From Calamus simplicifolius (taxonomy: Eukaryota; Streptophyta; Magnoliopsida; Arecales; Arecaceae), in NCBI GenBank assembly GCA_900491605.1, contig UESW01003828.1, forward strand, positions 1,104,422 through 1,168,421: 64,000 nt of DNA. The letters run 5' to 3'. Shown here one piece after another: positions 1 to 12,232 of this stretch. The position numbers and the translations under genes were made by a program. Below the pieces are notes generated by a model that was given only the letters and a program-made list of their open reading frames with translations, did no database searches and had not been told where the DNA came from. How positions within the stretch are numbered: position 1 is the stretch's first letter; each line of letters starts with the position of its first letter.

Positions 1-752
1 TATCCAAAATTACAACCCCTTGGCTTCTGAATACCATCGTTAAGATCATGCCGTAGGGTAGTGACAATCTTCTCCTTCCTCCAGCCTCGGCCATGTAAAA
101 TACCATCATAGCAGCAAGATTAATGGGCTGACCGGTCAATACACTATCCATTACAACAATGTCCCGCTCGAGACATACTCAAAGCGCCCGGTCTTCGGAA
201 ACAAATTCTGCTGCATATGTTGTGTAACAGCCTTAATTCCAAGGGCAGCTGATTAGCCCTGATTTCCTCAAATTCAGTGACCTCTCTCCCTAACATCCTT
301 GATAGGGCAGCTGATCTCTCATTGTGCACATCAGCAGCCAATCCAGTAATTGGGATGCTCAGGAGATTTCCTAATTTGTGAAATGTAAGGTGAATCCTTT
401 TTCCTCTAACAGTGCTTACTAAACCACCATTCCTTTGCTAAATTAAAGTAAAATTCCTTCACTAAAGCTGGGTATGTAGGTACATCAAGCGAGCATACTT
501 TATCCCATCCAAGCTCCTTAATTTGCCTACCAATCGAAAAACCCTCGGATTCAAAAAGTTCGAAATCAACTTTTCTTCCCATTGTGATTACCCTCCGGCT
601 AGGGTATCTACCTGTGGTGAAGTGGCGTTAGGATTGTCTGAATCGGTGGAGGAGTCTTCACTTGGAGACGGCTCGCGGATGGGTCGCCTTGCGGAACGCT
701 TCCCGGTTACCACGGTCGCTCCAATCACCGAACCTTTCCTCTTAGGCGCCAT
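1..752 (-). pseudogene. Extra ORF of copia A (5' part, broken)
   Basis: Starts at the ATG complementary to 750-752, the same start as in copies C, D and E (MAPKR context). It encodes a basic Ser/Pro-rich N-terminus, then a conserved block with VPTYPALVKEFYFNL and SRMLGREVTEFEEIRANQL motifs. Single-base deletions near 600 and near the NL motif at about 430 break the frame, and the C-terminal coiled coil is beyond base 1. The block resembles the plant family often annotated 'putative plant transposon protein'; I recall this from the motif pattern and have not tested it. Its place between pol and the 3' LTR is where SIRE1 carries its env-like gene, but I see no signal peptide or membrane segment. 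Confidence 0.8.
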
Positions 753-1249
753 TGAATCCGTAGGAAGGCTTGAGAGAAGTGGAATTAGTGATGGGGAGGT
801 TTTGGAAGAGTTTTGGAGGGATTTGGTGAGGATCGAAGAGCAATGAAATGACGAGGTGTCGACTCTGCCCTAATAAATCGATTTTGGAATCCCAGGTGTC
901 GACTCCCGCAAAGTCGGGTGTCGACTCCAAATCGCTAACACAATCAGTGCTCGAACTGGAGTCGGCTCCACTTACACGGGTGTCGGCTCCAAGGTCAGGG
1001 ACCGAGAGCACACAGTCAGAGGTGTCGACTCCTCATTCTGAGGTGTCGACTCCAATACAGTTTCAGAGAAAAATAATTGAAATTCAACCATCTGAAACTC
1101 ATCAAAATATATTTTATAAAAACTTGATAAAATTTTGGAGAATTAAGAATCAAATACCTCAGATGACTAGATAATTTGTCCTTAGAATTATGAAAGGAAT
1201 ATCAAGAAATTAATATAGATCTAGAAAGTCATTCCTTATAGCTTCAAAA
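753..1249 (-). promoter_or_regulatory. Pol-to-extra-ORF spacer with 12-bp motif array (copia A)
   Basis: The 497-bp spacer has no long frame. Between about 850 and 1060 it holds seven copies of a motif of the form GGTGTCGACTCC or GGAGTCGGCTCC, variants of the perfect palindrome GGAGTCGACTCC. The same motif fills the U3 part of the LTR. C, D and E have seven copies at matching places. A promoter, enhancer or protein-binding role for the extra ORF is inference. Confidence 0.6.
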
Positions 1250-4200
1250 TCAATCCAAGGGGTCACATATCCCTAATTCACCTCTAAGATAACAAAATCT
1301 CTCTTCACTCAAAGGTTTTGTAAATATATCAGCTAATTGTTCTTCAGTATTAACATATTCAAGATAAATTTCATTATTAGTAACATGTTTCTTATAAAAT
1401 GATATCTAATTTCAATGTGTTTTGTTCTTGAATGTTGAATTGGATTTTTAGTTAGATTTATTGCACTTGTGTTATCACACATAATTGGAGTTTTATCAAG
1501 TGTTATGCCATAATCTTCGAGTTGTCTCTTAATCCAAAGGATTTGAGCACAGCAACTTCCAGCTGCAACATATTCTGCTTCAGCAGTAGATAGTGCAACC
1601 GAATTTTGCTTTTTGCTAAACCAAGAGATTAAGTTACTACCTAAGAATTGACATGCTCCACTTGTGCTTTTTCTATCTAATTTACATCCAGCATAATCAG
1701 AGTCAGAATAAGCAATCAAGTTTAATGTTGAGTCTCTAGAATACCATAAGCCTACATTTTTAGTTCCGCTTAAGTATCTTAAGATTCTTTTTACAGCAAT
1801 TAAATGTGATTCTTTAGGTTCAGATTGAAATCTAGTGCACAAACATACAGCAAACATTATATTTGGTCTACTAGCTGTTAAGTAAAGAAGAGATCCGATC
1901 ATACCTCTATAATATTTCTGATCTACTTTCTTACCATCATCATCTTTATCCAATTTGCATGAAGGACTCATAGGAGTTCCAAGTGGCTTGATTGACTCCA
2001 TTCCAAACTTCTTGAGCAGTTCTTTTGTGTATTTGGCTTGATTGATGAAAATTCTTCTTTGCTTTGTTTGATTTGAAGTCCTAGGAAGAAGTTGAGTTCT
2101 CCCATCATACTCATTTCAAACTCACCCTGCATCAACTTAGCAAATTCTTGACATAACAAATTGTTAGTAGCACCGAATACAATATCATCAACATATATTT
2201 GTACTACTAATAAATCCTTGTCTTTTCTTTTCAAAAATAATGTTTTATCAACATTTCCTCTTATGAAATCATTTTCAATTAGAAATTTACTTAATCTTTC
2301 ATACCAAGCTCTAGGTGCTTGTTTTAAACCATATAGTGCTTTGTGTAATTTAAAAACATGATTTAAAAATTCATGATCTTCAAAACCAGATGGTTGTTCA
2401 ACAAAAACTTTCTCATTTATAATCCATTTAAAAATGCACTTTTAACATCATTTGAAATAAATTGATATGCATATGACATGCAAATGCAAGTAATAATCTA
2501 ATTGCTTCAAGTCTAGCTACAGGTGCAAAAGTTTCATCAAAATCAATTCCTTCTTCTTGATTATAACCTTTTGCAACTAATCTAGCTTTATTTCTAATTA
2601 CTATGCCATTTTTTCTAATTTATTTCTAAATACCCATTTTGATCCTATAACAGAATGATCTTTAGGTCTATCTACAAGAGTCCAAACATTATTCCTAGTA
2701 AATTGATTTAATTCTTCTTGCATAGCTAACATCCAATTATTATCTTTTTCTGCTTCTTCAATAGTTTTAGGTTCAATTTGAGATACAAATGCAAGATGAT
2801 TATTGATGTTTCTCATTGATGATCTAGTTCTTACTCCTTGAGATGGATCACCTATAATTAATTCTCTTGGATGACCATAGGCATATCTCCAATCTCTAGG
2901 AAGATCTACATCATTGTGATTTGCATCAACAACATCAACACTAGGAGATCATTATCTTTAGCTTTTGTTCATGATCCGAAGATACATCTATGTTCAGTTT
3001 TTCAATATCTCTTTCTAGAATGTTTGTATCTTCCTCATCATCAATCTTTTCAGAACTTGATGCTAAAGATTCATCAAAAATTACATGAATAGATTCTTCT
3101 ACAATTAAATTTCTCTTGTTAAACATCCTGTAGGCTTTACTAGATGTTGAATACCCTAAGAAAATGCCTTCATCAGATTTTGCATCAAATTTTCTAGATT
3201 ATCTTTACCATTGTTATGAATGAAACATTTACAACCAAATGCATGAAAGTAACTTATGTTTGGTTTTCTATTATTCCATAGTTCATAAGGAGTTTTCTTT
3301 ATGATTGGCCTAATTAGATCTATTAAGAATGTAGCACGTCGTGTTTATAGCTTCCGCCCAAAAGTATTTTGGTAGGTTGCTTTCACATAGCATGGTACGG
3401 GCCATGTCTTCTAAGGTTCTATTTTTCCTTTCAACTACTCCATTTTGTTGCGGTGTTCTAGGTGCTAAAAAATTATGATGAATGCCATTTTCTATGCAAA
3501 AGTTTTTAAATAAATGATTTTTAAATTTAGTGCCATGATCACTTCTTAGAGACACTATGGTGTTGTTTTTCTCATTTGTGACCTTCTTGAAGAATTTCAA
3601 AATAATGGAAAGGTCTCATCCTTATGAGCTAAAAAAATACCCAAGTGTATTTAGAATAATCATCTACAATCACAAGACCATATTTCTTTCCTCCTAGACT
3701 TGTGGTTCTAGTAGGTCCAAAAAGATCCATGTGAAGTAGTTCAAGTGGCCTAGAAGTGGAAACAATATTTTTAGTTTTGAAAGAATTTCTAGTTTGTTTT
3801 CCAAATTGACATGCATCGCAAATCTTATTAGTTGTGGAAGTCCTTTTACTAAATCCATTCTAATTATTTTGAAATAAGGTGTGCTAGCATGACCTAATCT
3901 ACGATGCCATAACCAACCAATCTCATTCATATTAGCATTATTAGCAACTAAGCAATGATTACTAGTAGACAAATTATCTAAATCAATCAAGTATACATTG
4001 CCATTTCTATTTCCAATAAAAATAATGCTATTATCAATGGGATTAGAAACAGTGCAGATTGATGCTTCAAATGATACTTTAAAACCTTTATCACATAATT
4101 GACTAATACTTATTAGATTATGTTTTAAACCATTAACATATAAGACATTTTCAATATATGGAGGGAGTTATTTGAATTTTACCAAACCCCATGATCTGGC

Positions 4201-4338
4201 CTTTTCCATTGTCACCAAATGTAACAACTCCTCTTTTGCTCTCAAGGGTGATGAATTGATCCTTGTCACCCGTCATGTGTCTTGAGCAGCACTATCGAGA
4301 TACCACTTTCGCTTTGATCTTTTGACCGCAAGACACTC
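1250..4338 (-). pseudogene. Copia A pol: protease-integrase-RT-RNase H, broken
   Basis: Domain order on minus: protease (about 4330-4250), GAG-pre-integrase with WLWHRRLGHAS (about 3910), integrase core with SDHGT and PQQNGVVERKNRT (3600-3310), reverse transcriptase with WVFRNKL (2640) and the catalytic YVDD (about 2190), and RNase H with YSDSDYAGCKLD and STAEAEYVAA (about 1700-1560), ending at TGA 1250-1252. PR-IN-RT-RH order is diagnostic of Ty1/copia. The protease active site is frameshifted by one missing base, RT has several frameshifts between 2600 and 2240, and a further shift lies just after YVDD. RT and RNase H residues are present but the polyprotein is not translatable. Confidence 0.93.
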
Positions 4339-4935
4339 CTGCAAAAATAATCAAGTCTTATATTTAGGTACCCAAGCCTTCTTGGGTCCTTCATGGTTAG
4401 TAGCATAAAAAATTCCTTTGGGAACCCAAATTTTCTTGCCTTTACTACTTAAATTTTTGTTACTATTTCTCATATTACATTCATAGGTTTTATGACCTTT
4501 CTTGTTACAATAATGACATGTAACATTATCTCTATTTTGTTCTTTTCTAAAAAAGTTTTTGATAAATTTTTTTTAAGTTAGGTCTATATCCTAAACCAGC
4601 TTTATCATATATGGCTCTTTGATTACTTAACAATAAATTAAGTTTTTCAGAACTATAAGTAAATTTATCAACAACACTTTTATATTTATCAATTCCTTCT
4701 TTAATTTATCATTTTCATTAGAAATTGATTTCTTTTCTTTTGTCAAATTATCATTTTCAGATTTTAGTGTTTTAATCTCATTAGTAAGATTGTCTTTTTC
4801 TTTGATAAAAATTGAGCTATCATTTTTCAAAGACTTGTATTTCTTTTTTAAAATTTTAAAGTCATCTACTAGTTCATTGAAAGCTTCAAATAATTCATCG
4901 AAAGCAAAATCATCACAAGGGTTTTCAGAACTTAC
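4339..4935 (-). other. Candidate gag-pol intron (copia A)
   Basis: Donor GAG|GTAAGT after base 4936 and acceptor TTTTTGCAG|GAG ending at 4339, both on minus, enclose 597 bp. Removing it would join a complete gag codon to the first pol codon (GAG) in phase 0 and skip the gag stop at 4351-4353. The same boundaries occur in C, D and E. Splicing itself is inferred. Confidence 0.55.
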
Positions 4936-5985
4936 CTCCTCATCCTCGTTTGCCATGAAGCAAATGTTGGCAACCTCTTTTTGTTCTTCCTCCGAAGAGG
5001 ATTCATCGCTGTCGCTCCAAGTTGCAACATAGGCTTTCTTCTTCTTCTTGAAAGTCTTCTTCAGTTGAGGACAATCGTATCTAAAGTGCCCCGGTTTCTT
5101 ACACTCATAGCAAATCAAGGGGTCTTTCTCTTTGTCCTTGTCCTTTTCCTTTTCTTTTTCTCCTTCATCTTAAATCCAGATTTCTTCTTTTGGAAGGGTC
5201 TCTTTCTTCTCATGAATTTTTTAAATTTTCTAGCTAGAAGAGCTGTCTCATCATCATCATCATCACTGCAGCTTTCCTCACTTTCTGCAGCCTTAAGAGC
5301 TATCTTCTTTTTCTTGACTCCTCCTCTTGATGTTGTTTTATGGTTAGCTCATGAGTCATCAAGGATCCAAGTAGCTCCTCTAGGGGTAATGTGTTGAGGT
5401 CCTTGGCTTCTTGGATTGCTGTCACCTTTGCTTCCCAAGTCCTTGGAAGTGACCTAAGAATTTTGCGAATAAGTTCAGAATTAGTATAGGTTTTTCCAAG
5501 ACTTTTCAAACCATTCACAATATCGGTAAATCTAGTGTACATGCAAGCTATAGTTTTAGTTTGCTCCATACTAAATAGTTCATATTTATGAACAAGAATG
5601 TTTATTTTAGATTCTTTTACTTGGTTTGTACCCTCATGGGTAACCTCTAATCTATCCCAAATCTCTTTTGTGGAATTACATGTAGAAATGCGATTAAATT
5701 CATTAGCATCTAATGAACAATATAAGACATTCATGGCCTAGCATTGAGCTGTACCATTTTTCTATCATTATCATTCCAATCCCTTTCGGGCTTCGAAACA
5801 ATAGTGCCATCAACAATGTGTATGGGTGTACTAGGTCCATTAGTTATAACACCCCATAATTCATAATCAGAAGCTTGAATGAATATCCTCATTCTTGCTT
5901 TCCAATATGAATAGTTGGAACCATTAAATAAGGGAGGTCTATTCGTAGAATGACCTTCGGCAAATGATCCAACATGAGCTGCCAT
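4351..5985 (-). pseudogene. Copia A gag, frameshifted
   Basis: Start ATG at 5985-5983, shortly after the primer-binding site. The N-terminal block (PPLFNGSNYSYWKARMRIF) and the following block (about 5734-5300) are the retrotransposon Gag (UBN2-type) fold. Then come a Lys-rich stretch, zinc knuckle 1 CYECKKPGHFRYDC (about 5110), an acidic Ser/Glu stretch, a Lys/Glu coiled coil (4950-4630), and a second knuckle region near 4500. A one-base deletion at the NARP codons (about 5735) separates the first 84 codons, and another shift precedes knuckle 1. The first deletion is identical in copia D. Confidence 0.88.
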
Positions 5986-6032
5986 TTGGATCTTTAGCTC
6001 TTGATCGTGTGATCAAATTCTAATGAGCACTT

Positions 6033-6044
6033 GCTCTGATACCA
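6033..6044 (-). other. Primer-binding site, initiator Met tRNA (copia A)
   Basis: On minus it reads TGGTATCAGAGC, complementary to the 3' end of plant initiator tRNA-Met, two bases inside the 5' LTR end. This fixes the element's orientation and the LTR border. Confidence 0.9.
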
Positions 6045-6046
6045 AT

Positions 6047-7544
6047 TGTTGGCCCAGATGGCAACCCAAGAGGGGGGGGTGAATTGGGTTCTTTAAAAAA
6101 TTTAAACCTTTTGAAAACTTATCTGCTTTAAGTTAAACAAATTTAATAGCTATGCAAATATAAAGCACAAACAAGTAGATAAAGATAGAGATAATGAATG
6201 CACGACAAACATAAGGATTTTATAGTGGTTCGGTGTATCCAACACCTACGTCCACTCCCAAGATTCACTTGGGTCCACACTATAATCAACTAGATTACAG
6301 CCGAGTTTTTTACAAGAGCACAACTCACAACTTGTTATTTTTCCCCCGGGATCACAATGAACCCAGCCGGTTTTTCGGGCTCACCAGCACAAAACCCTAA
6401 ACTCAAGCTATTCTAGCTTGACCCGAGGTTAACAACCTCCACTAGTTCAATCCCCTTGATAGAACTAGCACAAATAAATATAAGAATGTTTTACAATGAT
6501 TCACAGCTCCTTAGTTGAGCAAATATTCAAAATAAAGTAAACAAGATTAGAAAAGCCTGTTTGGAGATGATTGAATTTGAGCTTTTCTACTTTTCTTCTT
6601 TTCTTTTCTTCTTCTTCTTTTCTTCTCCTTTCCTTTGGAATGATGAATAAAGCCTCAGCTTTAATTCCTCACAGTCGTTGCAGTTGAGAAGATTGGAAAT
6701 GGAAGAAACAGAGCTTTTTCTTCAATTTGGGAAATCGACCGATTTTTGATTTGAATGCCTTGGATTCCTCTTTGAGCTTTTTGGAGTGGAAGGATTTGAG
6801 TTTGAAGGCTTTTCTCTTGAGATTCAGGCTTAGCTTTCTCAGATTTTTGATTTGAAATATTTTCTATTTTTTTCTTCTTTTTTCAAACGGGTTTTTCCCT
6901 TTTTATAGATTTTCTTCAATCCATTTTTGGGATGAAACTAGCCGTTGGAGTGTACCTGTAGACAAAATATATCCGTTAGAAATTAGGTAAAAAAAATATT
7001 ACCGTTAGAGCTGATCTGGCAATTTAAATTTTGTTTCAGTCAGGTTGGAGTCGGCTCCAACTTTTTAGGTGTCGGCCCCAGGTCGTTTTTCTAAAAATAG
7101 AAATTTTCGAGTTCGTTGAGGAGTCGGATCCAAAAAAGTAAGTGTCGGCTTGCCATCGCTGTCCCGAAAACTGTAGGTGTCGGCTCCAGGATGCTCAAAA
7201 AATCAACGTTCTGTTCCCGCATCGGAGTCGGCTCCAGACACTGTAAGTGTCGACTCCAAAACTCTGGGTGTCGGCTCCGAAACTCTGGGTGTCGGCTTCA
7301 GACCGTATCAAAAATCAGAATAAAATTTGAATGGCCATGGGGTCAGCTCCAGGAATTCTAAGTGTCGACTCCAGGTTCTGAAACTTTAAAATTGAAGTTT
7401 TACAGTTGATTCAAAACATGTTTCTTAATTCATTTAAATTGATCAAATAATTTTAATTCCTGAAATACTTCTCAAATCCATTAGTAATCAAATAAATATA
7501 CTCAATTCCTTTATTAATCATCAAAATCAATAATTGGGTCAACA
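6047..7544 (-). repeat. 5' LTR of copia A (1498 bp)
   Basis: On minus it begins TGTTGACCCAATTATTG (7544 down) and ends GGGCCAACA (6047), with TG...CA termini. U3 contains a dozen or so copies of the GGAGTCGACACC-type motif (7040-7380). A TATA box (CTATAAAAAGG on minus) lies at about 6900-6909, followed by a purine-rich leader. Three consecutive hairpins lie at about 6230-6300. The LTR matches those of C, D and E. Confidence 0.93.
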
Positions 7545-8380
7545 CAAGCCCATCCAATCATGGTGCTCACGGATCAACCCCTCCAGACTATCTTATCCCA
7601 TCCTGACACCTTCGGCCGACTTGCGAAGTGGGCCATCAAGCTGAGAGAATTTGACTTGTCCATCCGATCAAGGTCTGCAATGAAGTCCCAGGTATTAGCC
7701 AATTTTCTCATCGAGTGCACCTGGGCCGAGGAGATCCGAAGGAATCACACTTGGAGATTCCCCCGGCAAAGGGGGCAGGAGAGGAAGACTGGATCCTTTA
7801 TGTGGATGGCGCATCAAACTCCCAGGGGAGTGGAGCTGGTCTCATTCTTGCGAGCCCCGAGGGAGAGGCGGTGGAGTACGCTCTCCGGTTCCTTTTTTCC
7901 ACCACCAACAACCAAGCAGAGTATGAAGCCCTACTGGTAGGGATGAAGCTATCCGGGGAGCTCGGCGTGAGGCATCTGAGGGCTTTCACAGACTCTCAGC
8001 TTGTCTCTGGGCAAGTTGCTGGGAGTATGAAGCCAAAGATCCATAATGTCCCATTACTTGAGCAAGGTTCAGTCCCAAGCCTCACATTTTGCTTACTTCC
8101 GCGCCAGTTACATCCCCAAGGGAGAGAACGCCCAGGCTAATGCACTCTCCCGTTTGGTCACCTCAGCCGACAAGACCTTGGGAAGAACGTATGTGGAGCA
8201 TTTAGAGGTCCCAAGCATTGAAGCCACAGAGGAAGCCCTGCCGATCGCACAAGAACCTTCTTGGATGGATGCTTACATCCGGTATCTTACCGATGGTGCC
8301 CTCCCTAAAGACCCAGCTAAAGCCAGACTACTCAAGCGGTGGGCTCCAAAGTTTTTAATGATGGACGGGTGGCTCTATTG
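7545..8380 (+). pseudogene. Tat gypsy RNase H region of pol, 5' end cut by copia A
   Basis: The frame is open from the first base after copia A, coding AHPIMVLTDQPL, the usual end of the RT-linked RNase H. A second RNase H follows with YVDGASN (about 7799), NQAEYEALLVGMKL (about 7909) and FTDSQLV (about 7987), which supply the catalytic Asp, Glu and Asp. Two RNase H domains in tandem fit the Tat lineage. The frame shifts at about 8035 and continues as YIPKGENAQANALSRL, ending at a stop at 8379-8381. Confidence 0.88.
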
Positions 8381-8399
8381 AAGGTCATTCTCATACCAG

Positions 8400-9487
8400 G
8401 TCCTCAAGTGCGTCAGCCCCACTGAAGCCGATTACATCCAGCGGAGATACATGAAGGCGTTTGTGGAAGTCATCTAGGGGGCAGAGCTCTGGCATATAAA
8501 GCCTTGCGGCAAGGGTACTACTGGCTGACAATGAGGAAGGATGCCGCCAAGCTCGTTAGGAGGTGTGATAGCTGCCAACGTCATGCCAACATCAAGCGGT
8601 AGCCAACCTCTCAGCTGAGCCCCTGGTAGCCCCCTGGCCTTTTGCTCAATGGGGCATGGACATCCTAGGACCGTTCCCCCCAGCCTTCGATCAGTGCAAG
8701 TTCCTTCTGGTAGCTATTGACCACTTCACCAAATGGATTGAGGCTGAGGCGTTGGCCAAGATCACCGAGGGCAAGGTGAAATCCTTTTTCTGGAAGTCTA
8801 TAATCTATTGGTTCGGGCTGCCGCATACCCTCATCACCGACAATGGTCGACAGTTTGACAACGCGCCCTTCAGAGGATTCTGTATCGAGCTAGGCATTCA
8901 TCAGCAGTTCACCTCTATCGGACACCCTCAGACCAATGGCGCGGCCGAGGTGACTAACCGCATCCTCCTCCAAGGACTTAGAGTACGGCTGGACGACTTC
9001 AAAGGAAGGTGGGTGGAGGAGCTCCCTAACGTGCTGTGGGCCTACCACATGATGCCATGCGCTTCCACCGGAGAGACTCCCTTTAGCCTCGTCTTCGGCT
9101 CTGAGGCCATCATCCCTATGGATATGCCCTGAGCCCTCGGATGGAGTCATACAGCGAGGAGGACAACTTGAGCAAGCTACAACCAACCTCAATCTTATGG
9201 AGGAACTACGTGATCGAGCACAGCTCCAGATGGCCGCCTACCGATAGCGAATGGCTAGGTACTACAATGCCCATGTCCACCCTAGGACATTCTTGCCGGG
9301 AGACCTAGTCCTCCGACAGGCCAAAGTTTCAAAGCTGGCGGAAGGGAGAAAGTTGTCGCCAAATTGGGAAGGACCCTATCGAGTCATCGAAGCCCTCCAT
9401 CGTGGAGCGTACAGAATCGAAGGACTGGATGGGAAGCCACTCTCACAGACCTGGAACTTCGACAACCTTTGTCGGTATTATCAGTAA
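8400..9487 (+). pseudogene. Tat gypsy integrase, frameshifted
   Basis: The HHCC zinc finger is recognisable at about 8430-8600 (HEGVCGSHLGG, then CDSCQRH), across two frames. The core follows in one frame from 8656: AIDHFTKWIEAE (first Asp), ITDNGRQFDN (second Asp) and NGAAEVTNR (Glu), so the DDE triad is intact. A shift at about 9130 precedes the C-terminal part (MARYYNAH to WNFDNLCRYYQ, stop at 9485-9487) with the GPYRV motif of gypsy integrases. Upstream and downstream breaks make it non-functional as a polyprotein. Confidence 0.9.
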
Positions 9488-9589
9488 TGTACCCCCCTCT
9501 ATATTGAGTTCTGCATTTGCATTCTTTCGGGCTCCTGCCCCATGTTCTATATTAATAAAAGCATGTTCGAGTAACCCATCTTTTCAGCA

Positions 9590-10770
9590 AAAAGCCCGAG
9601 GTCAACTCGGCATCTCAAGACCGATGTACCATCAGCACGAAGATCGATGTACCATTGGCACCAAAAAGCTCGACGTCAGCTCGGCACCTCAAGACCGATG
9701 TACCATCGACATCGAAGACTAGTGTACCACGGTACCAAAAAGCCTGAGGCCAGCTCGGTACCTCAAGACCGACCATCGGCACCGAAGACTGGTGTACCAC
9801 CAGCACCAAAAAGTCCAAGGCCAGCTCGGCATCTCAAGACCGATGTACCATCAGCACCAAAGATCGATGTACCATCGGTACCAAAAAGCCCAAGGCCAGC
9901 TCGGCACTTGAAGATCGGTGTACCATTGGCATCGAAGATCGATGTACCATCGGCACCAAAAAGCCCATAGTCAACTCGGCACCTTAAGACCGATGTACCA
10001 TCAGCACGAAGACTGGTGTACCATCGGCACAAAAAAGCCCGAGGCCAGCTTGGCACCTCAAGACCGATGTACCATCAGCACTGAAGATCGGTATACCACC
10101 GGCATCAAAAAGTCTGAGGCCAGCTCGGCACCTCAAGACCGATGTACCATCGACACCAAAGACCAGTGTACCACCGGCACCAAAAAGCCTAAGGCCAGCT
10201 CGGCATCTCAAGACCGATGGACCATCGGCACCGAAGATCATTGTACCACTAGCACCAAAAAGCCTGATACTAGCTTGGCACCTCAAGACCGATGTACCAT
10301 CGGCACCGAAGACGGTGTACCATCGGCATAAAAAAAAGCCCGAGGCCAGCTCGACACCTCAAGACTGATGTACCATCGGCACCGAAGACCAATGTACCAC
10401 CATCATCAAAAAGCCTAAGGCCAGCTCGGCACCTCAAGACCGATGTACCATCAGTATCGAAGACCGGTGTACCACCGGCACCAAAAGCCCAAGGCAGCTC
10501 GGTACCTTAAGACCGATGTACCATTGGCATCGAAGAGTAGTGTACACCGACACCAAAAAGCTCGAGGCCAGCTTGGTACCTCAAGACCGATGTACCATTG
10601 GCATCAAAACCGGTGTACCATTGGCACCAAAAAGCCCAAGGCTAGCTCGGCATTTCAAGACCGATGTACCATCAACACCGAAGGCCGATATTCCATCGGT
10701 ACTCAGAAGCCCGATGCCTATTCGACACTCCAGAGCCGATGTACCATCGGTACTCGGCAGCCCAAGGCCA
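9590..10770 (+). repeat. About 15 tandem copies of a ~75-bp unit in the Tat 3' region
   Basis: The phrase GGCCAGCTCGGCACCTCAAG recurs about every 75 bp from 9590 to about 10770, with point changes and small indels. Each unit also carries one or two short palindromes such as CCGATGTACCATCGG and CCGGTGTACCACCGG (6-bp arms around TAC). Short frames through it encode only repeat-derived His/Arg/Pro-rich peptides and are not genes. Position between integrase and the 3' LTR is typical for Tat elements, some of which have seeded satellites. Confidence 0.9.
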
Positions 10771-11026
10771 GCTTGACTCCAAGTCCAACCTTGGTCTCCC
10801 TCTAGGCCCTAACCCTACAAAGCGGCTAAGTCGCGAATATACTGGCGATGAACCGGCAGGTACTACCCCAGTGCCGATGCAGCCCCTAGGGGTCCTATGT
10901 CGGCAAGCTGAGGAAGGCCATAAGCCCAGTGCACATTTCAAAAAGAAATTTTCATTACTAAAAGGTGCTTACAAAATGCTAACTGGGTCGTACTTTAGTA
11001 CAAAAAAAAAACAAAAGTACAAAAAG
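10771..11026. other. Gap between tandem repeats and antisense gene
   Basis: Unique sequence with an A-rich stretch at 11004-11015 (on minus, a T-rich tract just downstream of the antisense gene). It may hold that gene's 3' end. I see no other feature. Confidence 0.4.
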
Positions 11027-11625
11027 TCAAGGATCGCAGCTGGGGATCATCGTCGGATGAGGCCCCCTCGGACATCGGGTCCGATTCGATCTCAAGGGCA
11101 CGGGGGAAGTGAGGACCCGGACCACCTTCTCCTTGCCATCCCGGAATCCTTGGAGGTAAGCATCCACAGAGGCTTCAACCAGATCCTTCGAGAAGCGAGC
11201 AGATGTCCGGAACTCCTTTACGGCCGCTGCGATCCTCTCCTCGGTGGCAGCCTCTGCCTCGCAGGCCTTGGTCTCCTCCTCCGCAACCAGGGAAGCGGCC
11301 CTCCTCGCTGCCTCCTCGGCGTGCTCCACCCTCGCCTTGGCTGCCTGGATGGTAAAGCTGAGCTCGGCGATGTGGCAGTCCCTGTCAGAGACGGTGCCCT
11401 CCGCCACCCCAAGTTGGTTCAGGGCTGCCCGGGGCGATCAGCTTTGGCCTCTGCTAACCTGGTGGCCTCCTCGAGTTTGGCAGCTCGGTCGGTCCTCGCC
11501 GCCTCCAGGGCTCCCTCAGCCCTCTCGGCTCGGGCCTGGGCCTCCTCAACATCCCGCCGGACCTCACAAATGATGACTTCCCCTTGATTGATAACCTCCC
11601 TCGTGGCCACCAGGGAGTACGCTGA

Positions 11626-11695
11626 CTGCATCCAAGTACATTTTTAGTGCCAAATCAGCTAAGTATCTAACGCTAAGGTCATGAAGGCTACTTAC
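11626..11695 (-). other. Intron 2 of the antisense gene (70 bp)
   Basis: On minus: donor GG|GTAAGT and acceptor TTGGATGCAG|TC. It separates FQEAFVALIR from the coiled-coil exon. Splicing is inferred. Confidence 0.6.
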
Positions 11696-12232
11696 CCGAA
11701 TGAGGGCCACAAAGGCTTCTTGGAAGAACGCCGACGCTCCCAGGTAGCTGAACTCCTCCTGGAACTTAGGCAGGATCACCTAGGAGATGACCCGCTCCGC
11801 TCGGCGCCCATCGTTCATGAGGGAGGGTCTAGCGGGGGTCGGCCCAGCTCTGCTTCCCTCGGCAGCCCCGGCAGGCTCAGGCATGGTGGGACCCGGACTA
11901 AGGGCTGCCGGTTCTTCCTCTGGGGTGGTCCCACTGCTGCCGATGACCCTTCACCCCAGCTCTGCTCTGCCTCCGCCAGGGTTAGCTCAGTTGGGGTCGG
12001 GGGCTCCCCTGCGGCTGCCCCCTCGGCCCTCGCTCCATCCGGATGGGTGTCTGCCGTCAGATCCACCTTGGAGGCGACCATGGGCTCCTTGCGCTCAGGA
12101 GGCAGGGAAGGTTGTGCCACGGGCTGGCTGGGGGCCTGAGTTCATGGCCTTGTGCTGGTCCCTCGGCGCCCTAGAGGGTCTTCTTCCTCTTGGCGGCTGC
12201 TTTCCTGAGGGTGCGGACGGGGACCTTCATCA

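Larger units (their letters stand above)
1..7544 (-). mobile_element. Copia A: Sirevirus-like Ty1/copia element, 3' end outside window
   Basis: Reading right to left on the minus strand: 5' LTR (6047-7544), primer-binding site, gag, pol (PR-IN-RT-RH), a spacer with short motifs, then an extra ORF cut by the window edge; the 3' LTR must lie to the left of base 1. On the right the element meets an uninterrupted gypsy reading frame at 7545, so it inserted into the RNase H domain of that gypsy; the first five flanking bases, CAAGC (7545-7549), are the expected target duplication, whose partner is outside. It groups with copia D by LTR length and sequence. Frameshifts in gag, PR, RT and the extra ORF make it non-autonomous. 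Confidence 0.93.

Noticed and set aside
4790..5397. Plus-strand frames opposite gag, with similar ones at 54798-55217
   Set aside because: Low-complexity Phe/Leu/Ser reverse readings of Lys/Glu-rich gag.
9590..10770. CRISPR-like regular repeats
   Set aside because: Units are contiguous and nearly identical along their length, with no unique spacers, in a plant retroelement.
9402..10805. Several overlapping frames with His/Arg/Pro-rich repeats
   Set aside because: Translations of the 75-bp tandem repeat in different frames; no start context or domain.
10664..11587. Long + strand frame (307 codons)
   Set aside because: It is the reverse strand of the antisense Tat gene's coiled-coil exon plus tandem-repeat sequence; the minus-strand reading has introns and family motifs.
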